Source: a virus
Virus record (IMG/VR): IMGVR_UViG_3300045999_009983
Location: 1 to 23,835 of that record
Strand: one strand, 5' to 3'
Length of the DNA: 23,835 nucleotides
Shown: piece after piece, positions 1 through 7,353 of the stretch
How positions within the stretch are numbered: position 1 is the stretch's first letter
Layout: each line of letters begins with the position of its first letter
The notes under the pieces: generated by a model
What the model was told of the DNA's origin: nothing
What the model saw: only the letters and a program-made list of their open reading frames with translations
Databases searched by the model: none
Made by a program: the position numbers and the translations under genes

Positions 1-165
1 ATGGCGGTTCTAGCACAGCTAAAGCTTAGAGTAGAGAGGATTGCACCGTTGCTAAGAGTAAGGATGCCTGGGTTAGATATTACGATATTTGAAGAAGTGG
101 AAAGATTAACACGCGAAGCGTTGGAAGGAGTGGCCAGCCATGACTATAGCGAGGAAGCAGAATGA
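1..165 (+). CDS. Short ORF in the small-terminase position, possibly 5'-partial
   Basis: An open frame runs from the first base (ATG) to TGA at 163-165 and would encode 54 residues. The stop overlaps the large-terminase ATG (ATGA, 162-165), which is typical translational coupling in a packaging operon. The peptide is charged and probably helical (IFEEVERLTREALEG near the C-terminus). In lambda-like phages the gene directly upstream of terminase A is the small terminase subunit (Nu1), which binds the cos/pac site. I infer that role from position only, since no helix-turn-helix is visible in this piece. At 54 residues it is much shorter than a normal small terminase, so either the frame continues upstream of the window with the first ATG internal, or it is a separate small ORF. 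Arginine is mostly AGA/AGG, as in the start of the terminase gene. Confidence 0.5.
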   Translation: MAVLAQLKLRVERIAPLLRVRMPGLDITIFEEVERLTREALEGVASHDYSEEAE

Positions 166-2111
166 TCATAAGAGAAGTCCCTAAGATTGCGTCAAGCATA
201 GCGCAATTTTTCAAGCCAAGAGAAAAGCTAAACGGGTTGGAATATGTAGAAAAATTTGGATATGTAACGGGTTCGGCGCTGTCTCAAGGCAAGTGGCATA
301 CCAGGCCATACCAGGAAAGGTGGTTCACGTGGTTTACGGATCCGATTGTTGAAGTGTTTTGGTGCATGAAATCAGCGCGGATCGGATGGACTAGGGGGAT
401 AATTGTAGGCTTTCAACAATATCATATTGAGTATAAACCTTCTCAGATTATGGGATTGTTTCCTACGGATACGGAAATAAAAAAATATGCAGCGGAATTT
501 ATAGACAAGCATTATGATAGGAATTCCGGGGCGCCATGCTGTCGTGGGCTGTTGTCGCCAAGTGGCTCTAAGACTGGCGAAAAGAATACTTACGACTACA
601 AAGTATTCAAAAATGGCGCGGTGCTGGATCTAGCAAGTGCAGCAACCCCACGATTTGGCCGCATGGTTGAGCGTTCAATCATCTTTTTGGAAGAGCCTTC
701 AGCTTATGGCGCAATCAGAGAGGGAGATATCTTAAAGATCTTGCTAAAAAGAGCTGCAACGGCTCCCGATCCTAGGATTTGTGGCGGGGGGACACCTGTT
801 GAGCTTTTTGATTATACCCATGCTGGTTACTTAAAAGGAGACCAGCAACACAGATACTACCCTTTCCCATGCTGTGGGCATTATCAAGAATTGACAATGG
901 AGAAGCTTATAAAAGAAGGGCGAGATTATGGGAAAATGAGATGCGAAAACTGTCAAACGCCTATTGAACACTCGTCTCTTCCGGCGATGGACAGGCACGC
1001 TGGCTGGGCGTGTCCGCTGATGGTGGAGCATGGGCGTGAAAATCAGCTATTGCGCAATGGCCAGCCGGTGTGGGAGTCGCAGCACGCATGGGCAGCAATG
1101 AGTTATGAGCGTGGTGCAGCGTGGCCGCTGATCGCAGAAGAATATAACGATGCCTTGCGAGAATTGAGAAAAGGCAATTCTGACCCAATGCTTACGTTTA
1201 AGAACACGGTTGAAGGTGTGCCATGGCAAGATGAGATCGTTCTAAAGATTGGCGCTGAAGGTCTCAGGAAAAGAAGAGCAGATGATAAAGCGGGGAATGA
1301 TTATGATCCCGATGTTGTGCCAAATGGCGTGTTGCTGATCACGCTAGGGGTTGACGTGCAGGGTGGTGACGGTTCGTTGGGGCAAGGGTTGCATATTCAT
1401 GTGTGGGGGATGGGGCGCGGCGAAGAGCGCTGGCACCTGGCCCAACATGTGATTGATTGCGACCCCGCCCATAAGGGAGTAATCACTCAAATGCTGGATC
1501 CATTTAGCACGTCTACATGGCGCCGCGAGGATGGCGCAGAGCTTCCGATGACGGCTGGCGCTGTGGATGATGGCGGCCACGCGAGTGAGGAGGTGAGAAG
1601 ATTTTGCGCGGCAAATACAGGTTGCTGGATTGCGTGCAAGGGGCAAGGAGCGGAATTGTTCAGGAGGGGGACTCAGCCAGTTGGATTCAAGAGCAAGCGC
1701 AAAGGAGGCGCACAAGCCAAAGATTTATTTCTTTACAATGTTGGCTATGAGCCAAGCATTGTGCTGTGGAAGAACCGGCTGAGAGTAGAGCAACCGGGAC
1801 CGGGATATATTCACCTGGGACGGGGCACCAGTGATCAGACGTTGAGCGAGCTGTTCCCGTGGAAACGCGTGCGGGTGCAAGGGAAGCTCACTAAGTCTGG
1901 CCTACCTGTATACGAATGGGTCAAACCAACGAGTGCAAGGGACGAATCCGGGGACTGTGCCAGGCTGGCTTACGCAGCCTTTCAGTATGTGTGTACGATT
2001 AGCAATCCGCGCCGCTTGTGGGACCAGCTGGAAGCACAGGCCCTTGCTAGGCGGAAGGGATCGACAGGCAATGAACCGTCGCCACTGCTGAGGGGTTTGC
2101 GGTTCGGCTAA
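162..2111 (+). CDS. Phage terminase large subunit (lambda GpA family)
   Basis: ATP-driven DNA packaging motor and nuclease that cuts concatemers and pumps DNA through the portal; 649 residues, close to lambda gpA (641). Seen: a GpA-type deviant Walker A, KSARIGWT (residues 70-77), matching the KSARVGYS motif of lambda gpA. A Walker B/catalytic-Glu region IIFLEE lies at 173-178, where the usual Asp-Glu is Glu-Glu. A Cys cluster (C237/C238 and C261/C264) matches the zinc-ribbon-like insert common in this family. The C-terminal nuclease has candidate acidic residues D398 (GVDVQG), D469/D470 (VDDGG) and a late Asp in ESGDCARLAYAA. A Shine-Dalgarno-like GAGGA at 151-155 supports the ATG at 162. 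It overlaps the upstream ORF by ATGA. Codon use is AT-rich in the first third and more GC-rich later. Confidence 0.95.
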   Translation: MIIREVPKIASSIAQFFKPREKLNGLEYVEKFGYVTGSALSQGKWHTRPYQERWFTWFTDPIVEVFWCMKSARIGWTRGIIVGFQQYHIEYKPSQIMGLFPTDTEIKKYAAEFIDKHYDRNSGAPCCRGLLSPSGSKTGEKNTYDYKVFKNGAVLDLASAATPRFGRMVERSIIFLEEPSAYGAIREGDILKILLKRAATAPDPRICGGGTPVELFDYTHAGYLKGDQQHRYYPFPCCGHYQELTMEKLIKEGRDYGKMRCENCQTPIEHSSLPAMDRHAGWACPLMVEHGRENQLLRNGQPVWESQHAWAAMSYERGAAWPLIAEEYNDALRELRKGNSDPMLTFKNTVEGVPWQDEIVLKIGAEGLRKRRADDKAGNDYDPDVVPNGVLLITLGVDVQGGDGSLGQGLHIHVWGMGRGEERWHLAQHVIDCDPAHKGVITQMLDPFSTSTWRREDGAELPMTAGAVDDGGHASEEVRRFCAANTGCWIACKGQGAELFRRGTQPVGFKSKRKGGAQAKDLFLYNVGYEPSIVLWKNRLRVEQPGPGYIHLGRGTSDQTLSELFPWKRVRVQGKLTKSGLPVYEWVKPTSARDESGDCARLAYAAFQYVCTISNPRRLWDQLEAQALARRKGSTGNEPSPLLRGLRFG

Positions 2112-2120
2112 GCTGCTGCC

Positions 2121-2357
2121 ATGGCAACTCTCACAGAGCTGGAGCAGCGGCTAGCAGCGTATCGGCAAGCCGAACTAGATGTGCTCACCAAAGGTCAGAG
2201 CTATGAAATTCCCGGCCCGGACGGCTCGCGCAGGTTCAGCCGCGCAAGCCTGGCGGACCTGCAACGAATGATCCAAGCGCTGGAGCTGGACATCTCTAGG
2301 GCAACCGCGCTGGGCCAGGGCACGCCCCGACGTCGCGTGCTGGTGCCGTACCCATGA
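2121..2357 (+). CDS. gpW-like head-tail joining protein
   Basis: A 78-residue protein resembling the lambda gpW family, which binds below the portal after packaging and stabilises DNA-filled heads for tail attachment. The family pattern is visible: an N-terminal helix (ELEQRLAAYRQAELDVLTKG), a short beta hairpin carrying the phrase FSRASLADLQRMIQALE (compare the lambda W segment around VSDLKKYIAELE), then a basic tail with RRRV. Lambda W is 68 residues, so the size fits, as does its position between terminase and portal. It starts 9 nt after the terminase stop without an obvious Shine-Dalgarno, and its stop overlaps the portal ATG (ATGA at 2354-2357). Confidence 0.85.
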   Translation: MATLTELEQRLAAYRQAELDVLTKGQSYEIPGPDGSRRFSRASLADLQRMIQALELDISRATALGQGTPRRRVLVPYP

Positions 2358-3934
2358 CACGCAAAAAGCGGCCAACGCCACCGGCCGCGCCATCTGCTCC
2401 TGTCTCAATCGCCGATGCTCCGGCTGCCATGGCATGGGGACAGCCTGGAACCTCGGCGCTGTTTGCTCGCGCTGCGTTTGGTGCGTGGGCGCCAGGCCTG
2501 AGAGACGCGGATGGAACTGACTGGTACGAGCGCAGAGACCAGCGTGCTCACTGCCGCGACCTGGATCGAACGGCGCCAATCGCGTCAGCAGCCATCAACC
2601 GTCACGTTGAGTATCGAGGCGGGACGGGGCTTCACCTTCAATGCGCCATTGATTGGGAAGAGTTAGGAATCACAGAAGAGCAGGCAGGTGAGTGGAAAAA
2701 CCGCACAGAAAAGCGGTTCCACATGTGGGCATCTAGCAAGTTTTCCACCGTGTCTGGAGAGCTTGATTTCTATCAGGCCCAAAGATTGTCAATTCTTTCT
2801 CAAGAATTAAGTGGCGACGTTGGGATTCAGCTTGTGCGGAAAAAACGCGAAGCCTGGCCCTTCCGCTTGGCACTGCAACTGATTGAAGCTGACAGGATTT
2901 GCAATAAAGATGGGACCGTTAATACGGCGCTTTTGCATGAAGGTGTTGAGCGAGCAGATGATGGCGAAATCGTTAAATTTTGGATTGCCAACCATCACCC
3001 TGGCAGTATCAACTCAAGCTCTAGTCAAACATGGACAGAAATTGGGCAATATGGCCCTAACGGAGAGCTGCAATTCATTCTGCGCAGACGCATTAGAAGG
3101 CCCGGATCAAGCCGGGGAATGCCGCGCCTAGGTTCGATTATTGATACATTGAAGGGTTTAGATGATTATACAGAATCGGAGATCACGGGAGCACGTGCCG
3201 CGGCCAAGATGGTTTTAGCCGCAACGATGGACACCGAAAGTTTTGATGCGCTTTTTGGCAAAACACCAGCCGACGCAGATCAGTACATGAAACTAGCGCT
3301 GGCCGCTAGAGAAAATAGCACGGCATGGACTGATGGCCAATTAATCCATCTAATGCCTGGTGAAAAGCTTACATCACCTACGCCCGGCCGCCCAAATCCA
3401 GCCCACAAGGCATTTTGGGAAACGGTTGTGCAAGTTTGCGCAATGGGCGCCGACACTCCTCCCGAGGTTGTAAAGGGCCTTTTTGAGTCCAGCTATACAG
3501 CGGCAAGGGCCGCCCGTGAGCAGCATTGGCAGACAATAAGCATTGATCGCTATGATGATATGGCTGATTTTTGTCAGCCAATCTACAAGGAATGGCTGGC
3601 CGATGCTGTAGCACTTGGCATTATTGAGGCCCCCGGCTTTTTCGCCGACCCGTTCATCCGCCATGCGTGGAGCGGTAGCGAGTGGCACGGCACCACGCCC
3701 GGCTCGCTGGATCCGCTGAAGGAGGCCACGGCGGCAGAAAAGCGTGCTCAGTTCCTCACCAGTGAGCACGAAGAGAGCCTGGCGTTTAACGGCGGCAATT
3801 GGGATTCAAAGCACGCGCAAAGAGTCCGTGAGGCCAGAGCCAGGGAGCGCGATGGCCTGCCACCCTTGGGTGCTAAGCCTGTGGATGCGGTGGTAGACCA
3901 GCCTGCTGACGGAGGGAACACAGGAGCGGTATGA
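2354..3934 (+). CDS. Portal protein (lambda gpB family)
   Basis: Dodecameric ring at the capsid vertex through which DNA enters and leaves; 526 residues against 533 for lambda gpB. Family hallmarks visible in order are: an N-terminal segment with RAHCRDLDRTAPIASAAINR; a GTGLHLQ strand after HVEYRG; LSQELSGDVGIQLVRKK and LIEADRICN in the wing/crown region; LLHEGVERADDGEIVKFWI; IIDTLKGLDDYTESEITGAR; LMPGEKL; and the late clip/stem motif ADTPPEVVKGLFESSYTAAR. It lies between gpW and the capsid protease exactly as in lambda. The start is fixed by the 4-nt overlap with gpW. The Ala/Pro-rich N-terminus and the charged C-terminus (about the last 60 residues) look disordered. Confidence 0.95.
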   Translation: MTRKKRPTPPAAPSAPVSIADAPAAMAWGQPGTSALFARAAFGAWAPGLRDADGTDWYERRDQRAHCRDLDRTAPIASAAINRHVEYRGGTGLHLQCAIDWEELGITEEQAGEWKNRTEKRFHMWASSKFSTVSGELDFYQAQRLSILSQELSGDVGIQLVRKKREAWPFRLALQLIEADRICNKDGTVNTALLHEGVERADDGEIVKFWIANHHPGSINSSSSQTWTEIGQYGPNGELQFILRRRIRRPGSSRGMPRLGSIIDTLKGLDDYTESEITGARAAAKMVLAATMDTESFDALFGKTPADADQYMKLALAARENSTAWTDGQLIHLMPGEKLTSPTPGRPNPAHKAFWETVVQVCAMGADTPPEVVKGLFESSYTAARAAREQHWQTISIDRYDDMADFCQPIYKEWLADAVALGIIEAPGFFADPFIRHAWSGSEWHGTTPGSLDPLKEATAAEKRAQFLTSEHEESLAFNGGNWDSKHAQRVREARARERDGLPPLGAKPVDAVVDQPADGGNTGAV

Positions 3935-3941
3935 TATAGCC

Positions 3942-5405
3942 ATGGGAATTCTTGACGTTCTTTACTCCCCCTGGGCGATTCTCCCCGAGCATCTGGCACA
4001 GATGCAGGAAATTTACGCGGCTCGCATCCGTGGCGAGCGCTTGGAGGCAGGGCGCAGCGCCCCCCTGGCTGGCCCCGTTCCTGGCGGATATGAAATCCAG
4101 AATGGTGTGGCTATTATTCCAGTGCGTGGCGCAATTGCCCAGCGAATGAGTCTAATGCAAGACGTCAGTGGCGGCACTTCTAGTGATTTGCTGGCGCGAG
4201 ACATCAGAGCTGCGGCTGATGATAAAAAAGCCAAAGCAATTTTATTGCACATTGATTCGCCCGGAGGCACGGTTGCTGGCACCGAAGCGGCGGCATCTGT
4301 GTTGTTCCAGGCCCGCCAGGCCAAGCCCACTGCCGCCTTAAGTGATGGCGTGATTGCATCGGCGGCTTACTGGATTGCTTCGGCTGCTAGTCAAATCTAC
4401 GTCGGCAGTCAAGTAGACAGGCTCGGATCTATTGGAGTTGTTGCTACTCATCGCAACATTGCCGAAATGGAAAAAGCGGCAGGAATTCAAACAACTGAAA
4501 TAACAGCAGGTAAATATAAGCGGATCGCAAGTCAGTACGGCCCATTGACCGAATCAGGAAGAAAATCAATTCAAGATGAAGTCGATGCAATCTACAAAAT
4601 TTTTGTAGACACTGTTGCCGATTATCGAAGCATCACAATTGACAAGGCGTTGGCGATGGCTGACGGCAAAGTCTTTATCGGGCAGCAGGCAATAGATATT
4701 GGCCTTGCTGATGGGTTCTCTTCGTTAGATACACTGATGTCACAGCTCAACGACCAAACAGCCGGATGGGAGCCGTCTCCCGCCCGTCGTCCATCAGCGG
4801 CATTGCCGCCCCTTCCAATGGCTGCAACCGGTCCCCCGGCACCTGCGGCTCAACTGACCACCCTCTCCCCTCTCTCTTCTATGACGACCACCCCGGAGCA
4901 GGTGGCCCAGTGGGCCACTGAAAATCCGGCGGCTGCCACCATCCTTCGCGATGAAGGCGCAGCTGCCGAACGGGCTAAGCTCCAGCCCCAGATCGAACAG
5001 GCCCGCGCTGCTGGCGCAGATGCCGAGCGTGAGCGTGTTGCAGGCGTCCGCGCTGCGCTGGTTCCGGGCCACGAGGCCCTGATCGAGCGGTTTTGCGCCG
5101 ATGGCAAAACCACGGGCGGAGATGCTGCGCTGGCAGTGATCGCTGCAGAGCGGGAGCTGCTCGAGGCTGCTGCTGCCACGCGCCTCGCCCAGGCTGTTCC
5201 AGTGGCTCCATTTGCAGGCGTAGAGGAAACCAGGCTTGAAGCAGCTGCGCCCAGGGAGTTAACGCAAGAAGAGAGCGCCGCCCTTGGCCAAAAGCTGGGC
5301 TTTCGGGCCCGTGAGATCATTGATGCGGCCAAGGCGCAGGGCCGCACCCTAACGCCAACTCAAGCCATGGCCCAGGCCAGGGCTGAATTTTCCACATCCG
5401 CCTGA
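3942..5405 (+). CDS. S49 (SppA/ClpP-like) capsid maturation protease with C-terminal scaffold region
   Basis: Prohead protease of the lambda gpC type, 487 residues. The N-terminal 270 residues form an S49 peptidase fold: IDSPGGTVAG (104-113) is the oxyanion-hole strand, GVIASAAYW carries the probable nucleophile Ser140, and AGKYK (189-193) carries the probable general-base Lys (191 or 193). After about residue 270 comes a Pro/Ala linker, then an Ala/Glu/Arg-rich helical region (about 314-487) that resembles a scaffolding domain such as lambda Nu3, which is the C-terminal part of C. An in-frame ATG at 4881 (Met314) sits exactly at the linker/scaffold junction and could be an internal start, though no good Shine-Dalgarno precedes it. 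The start lies 7 nt after the portal stop. Confidence 0.92.
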   Translation: MGILDVLYSPWAILPEHLAQMQEIYAARIRGERLEAGRSAPLAGPVPGGYEIQNGVAIIPVRGAIAQRMSLMQDVSGGTSSDLLARDIRAAADDKKAKAILLHIDSPGGTVAGTEAAASVLFQARQAKPTAALSDGVIASAAYWIASAASQIYVGSQVDRLGSIGVVATHRNIAEMEKAAGIQTTEITAGKYKRIASQYGPLTESGRKSIQDEVDAIYKIFVDTVADYRSITIDKALAMADGKVFIGQQAIDIGLADGFSSLDTLMSQLNDQTAGWEPSPARRPSAALPPLPMAATGPPAPAAQLTTLSPLSSMTTTPEQVAQWATENPAAATILRDEGAAAERAKLQPQIEQARAAGADAERERVAGVRAALVPGHEALIERFCADGKTTGGDAALAVIAAERELLEAAAATRLAQAVPVAPFAGVEETRLEAAAPRELTQEESAALGQKLGFRAREIIDAAKAQGRTLTPTQAMAQARAEFSTSA

Positions 5406-5412
5406 GGTTGCA

Positions 5413-5799
5413 ATGTCTCTTCGTGTTCCTGGAACGCAGCTTGCCTTTGAGGCAGGCGGCACCGTCAACAACTTTCGCCTAGTTAAGTTTGGATCGGGCG
5501 ATCGAATTGCAGTGCAGGCTGATGCGGCGACTGATGCGATCATTGGCGTCGCCGATGTTGCTGCGACAAGTTGCGCTACTGGTGAAAAATTTGATGTTGT
5601 TGTCCAGGGGGTTTTCCCCGTCACCTACGGCGCCAACGTTACCCGTGGACAGCCTTTGACATCCAACAGCTCGGGTCAGGCAATTCCAGCTGCACCGTCT
5701 GCGGGTTCAAACGTCTCCGTGATCGGCAGGGCGCTTGTTTCTGGCGTTTCAGGAGATCTTGGCTCTGTCCTAATCAATCCTGGATCTCTCCAGGGCTAA
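5413..5799 (+). CDS. Capsid cement/decoration protein (DUF2190-like)
   Basis: A 128-residue, beta- and small-residue-rich protein in the lambda gpD slot between protease and major capsid protein. The pattern resembles the DUF2190 capsid cement family: RLVKFGSGDRIAVQADAATD, then IIGVADVAA, a beta strand EKFDVVVQGVFPVTYGA, and a late IGRALVSG and VLINPG. Members bind the outside of the capsid and stabilise it after expansion. A GAGG at 5404-5407, overlapping the upstream stop, is a plausible ribosome binding site 5 nt before the ATG. Assignment rests on pattern and position, and no catalytic motif is expected in this family. Confidence 0.75.
   Translation: MSLRVPGTQLAFEAGGTVNNFRLVKFGSGDRIAVQADAATDAIIGVADVAATSCATGEKFDVVVQGVFPVTYGANVTRGQPLTSNSSGQAIPAAPSAGSNVSVIGRALVSGVSGDLGSVLINPGSLQG
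5779..5794 (+). other. Stem-loop at the decoration/capsid gene junction
   Basis: CCTGGA (5779-5784) and TCCAGG (5789-5794) form a perfect 6-bp stem with a TCTC loop, in the last codons of the decoration gene and about 30 nt upstream of the capsid ATG. There is no T-run after it, so it is not a standard terminator. It may be an mRNA-processing or stabilising hairpin that separates expression of the two very abundant head proteins, or simply coding-sequence coincidence. Confidence 0.3.
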
Positions 5800-5823
5800 T
5801 TCATTATCCAAGAGGGTTTAACC

Positions 5824-6786
5824 ATGTCTTACATGAATTTTCCTTTTCCGGTTCAGCCGCAATACACCGGGATTTCACTTGCTTACAGAAACACAAGTCT
5901 TATTGCGGACGAAGTCAGTCCAAGGGTTCCTGTCGGCGCGCGAGAGTTTAAGTGGTTCCAAATGAACCGCGCTGATCGATTTACTATCCCAGATACGCTG
6001 GTTGGACGCAAAAGCGAACCAACTCAAGTTGAGTTTGGGGGGACTGAACAGCCCGGCTTTGTCAAAGACCGCGCGCTAGATGATGTCGTACCACAGGAAG
6101 ACATTGACAGTGCTTATCAAGGTTATGATCCCCTCGGCAGTGCAATTGAAGGAATTACAGAGCTTTTGGCTCTTGACAGGGAAAAGCGGGTGGCTGATCA
6201 GTATTTTACTTCAAGCACTTATCCAGCCGCGAATCGTACGACCCTGAGCGGTACATCTCAATGGTCTGATTATGTCAACTCAGATCCTTACACGGCAATG
6301 ATGACCGCCATGGATGGGATGTTGATGCGGCCAAACACTATGGTGATTGGCCGGGTAGCATGGAATCGACTAAGAGTGCATCCCAAGATCACTGCTGCCG
6401 TAGTTCCTCCGGCAACCGGCAATACTGGGACCAGTAACGCTCAAGGCACTCCAGCGACCCTTCAGGCAGTCGCTAACTTGTTGGAAATCGAGCAGATTCT
6501 AGTCGGAGAGGCGTGGTACAACTCCGCAAAGCCAGGTCAAACTGCAGTTATGACCAGGCTTTGGGGCAAGCACTGCGCATTGCTGCATCAGCGCCCCCTG
6601 GCCAGCCTTCGTGGCAATGGGATCACGTTTGGCGCCACTGCAGAGTACGGAACCCGCGTAGCGGGAACGCTTGCAAATCCCTTCAAGGGAATGCGTGGCT
6701 CTATTCAGTGCCGTGCTGGTGAATCCGTTCAAGAGCTGGTAATTGCCAGCGATGTAGGCTATTTCTTTCAAGACTGCATTGCTTGA
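5824..6786 (+). CDS. Major capsid protein (probable HK97 fold)
   Basis: Main shell subunit, 320 residues. I recognise the phage capsid family beginning with a region like LAYRNTSLIADEVSPRVPVG (about residues 20-39), followed by FKWFQMNRADRFTIPDTLVGRKS and the E-loop-like segment around VEFGGTEQ. The A-domain half has NTMVIGRVAWNRLRVHPKI, a helix LQAVANLLEIEQILVGEAWY, and the C-terminal segment WGKHCALLHQR. A fragment AGESVQELVIASDVGYFF closes the protein. The position after protease and decoration genes and the size match capsid proteins of lambda-like packaging modules, although it is not a close relative of lambda E. AGAGGG at 5811-5816 gives a ribosome binding site. No propeptide cut site can be identified by eye. 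Confidence 0.9.
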   Translation: MSYMNFPFPVQPQYTGISLAYRNTSLIADEVSPRVPVGAREFKWFQMNRADRFTIPDTLVGRKSEPTQVEFGGTEQPGFVKDRALDDVVPQEDIDSAYQGYDPLGSAIEGITELLALDREKRVADQYFTSSTYPAANRTTLSGTSQWSDYVNSDPYTAMMTAMDGMLMRPNTMVIGRVAWNRLRVHPKITAAVVPPATGNTGTSNAQGTPATLQAVANLLEIEQILVGEAWYNSAKPGQTAVMTRLWGKHCALLHQRPLASLRGNGITFGATAEYGTRVAGTLANPFKGMRGSIQCRAGESVQELVIASDVGYFFQDCIA

Positions 6787-6788
6787 TT

Positions 6789-6968
6789 ATGCCGACTTTT
6801 GTTGTCACAGATCTGGGGCCTCTTACTCATGACGGTGTCACCTTAACTGAAGGTGATCATGTTGTCATACAAGACGCCTCTGTTGCTCATCTTCTTGAGA
6901 TTGGTGTAATCACGCCAGCTCAAGAGCCAAACAGCAAAGAAAAGTCCACTGCAAAAAATGTCGGCTAA
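6789..6968 (+). CDS. Small conserved head-region protein (DUF7210-like pattern)
   Basis: About 59 residues. It begins with MPTFVVTDLGPLTHDG and contains LTEGDHVVIQDASVAHLLEIGVI. This is the pattern of short phage proteins found next to capsid genes (a charged strand, then 'D..A..LL..GVI'). I chose ATG 6789 rather than the upstream in-frame TTG at 6783, because TTG would put the start inside the capsid stop codon with no ribosome binding site. The 3' end overlaps the next gene by 11 nt. Role unknown; probably a minor head or connector factor in the lambda FI slot. Confidence 0.65.
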   Translation: MPTFVVTDLGPLTHDGVTLTEGDHVVIQDASVAHLLEIGVITPAQEPNSKEKSTAKNVG

Positions 6969-7350
6969 CTTTGATGCCGATCTAGATGCGATGCTCGGCG
7001 AGCCGTTTGGGTCACCCCTTGCGGCTGCTGGGCAAAGCGATTGGGGTGTTATGACATACGAAGGGACGATGATTTTTGGAAATGAAGTTGTGCATGTTGG
7101 CCCAAGTATATTGGCCAGGCGATCGCTATATGACGGACTGGACTATGGCGATCTTTTAACCTTTGAAGGCAGTGTCTACAAGGTTTTGCATAAACCGCTA
7201 ACAGGCGGAGACGGAAAACTTTGCAGGATTCCGCTTCAATTCCAAGGGCCGGCAATCTCGCTACAGGTGTTTGCCTTGACAACTGCCGACTCTGGCCGTC
7301 AATTTGTCACTGCAGATACTGGCCAGCCAATTCACACCCAGCCCACCTAG
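6958..7350 (+). CDS. Putative head-tail joining/completion protein (lambda FII slot)
   Basis: A 130-residue, beta-rich protein. The visible core, TYEGTMIFGNEVVHVGPSILARRSLYDGLDYGDLLTF split over residues about 32-68, followed by GSVYKVLHKPLTGGDGKLCRIPL, resembles small beta-barrel connector proteins (the FII or ATP-binding-sugar-transporter-like group) that sit on the portal and receive the tail. It is the last gene before the fibre block, which is where lambda FII would be. It contains an exact HIP1 octamer (7119-7126). The start ATG at 6958 overlaps the preceding gene by 11 nt. Function is inferred from position and fold style, not from a catalytic motif. Confidence 0.55.
   Translation: MSANFDADLDAMLGEPFGSPLAAAGQSDWGVMTYEGTMIFGNEVVHVGPSILARRSLYDGLDYGDLLTFEGSVYKVLHKPLTGGDGKLCRIPLQFQGPAISLQVFALTTADSGRQFVTADTGQPIHTQPT
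7119..7126. repeat. HIP1 octamer GCGATCGC
   Basis: Exact palindrome GCGATCGC, the highly iterated HIP1 element of many cyanobacterial genomes. One of two exact copies in this window; one-mismatch variants also occur (for example near 5495 and 8845). Confidence 0.6.
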
Positions 7351-7353
7351 GCC

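Noticed and set aside
4850-5347. 165-residue minus-strand ORF opposite the scaffold region
   Set aside because: Long only because the Ala-rich coding sequence avoids stops on the other strand; low-complexity Ala/Ser/Arg product.
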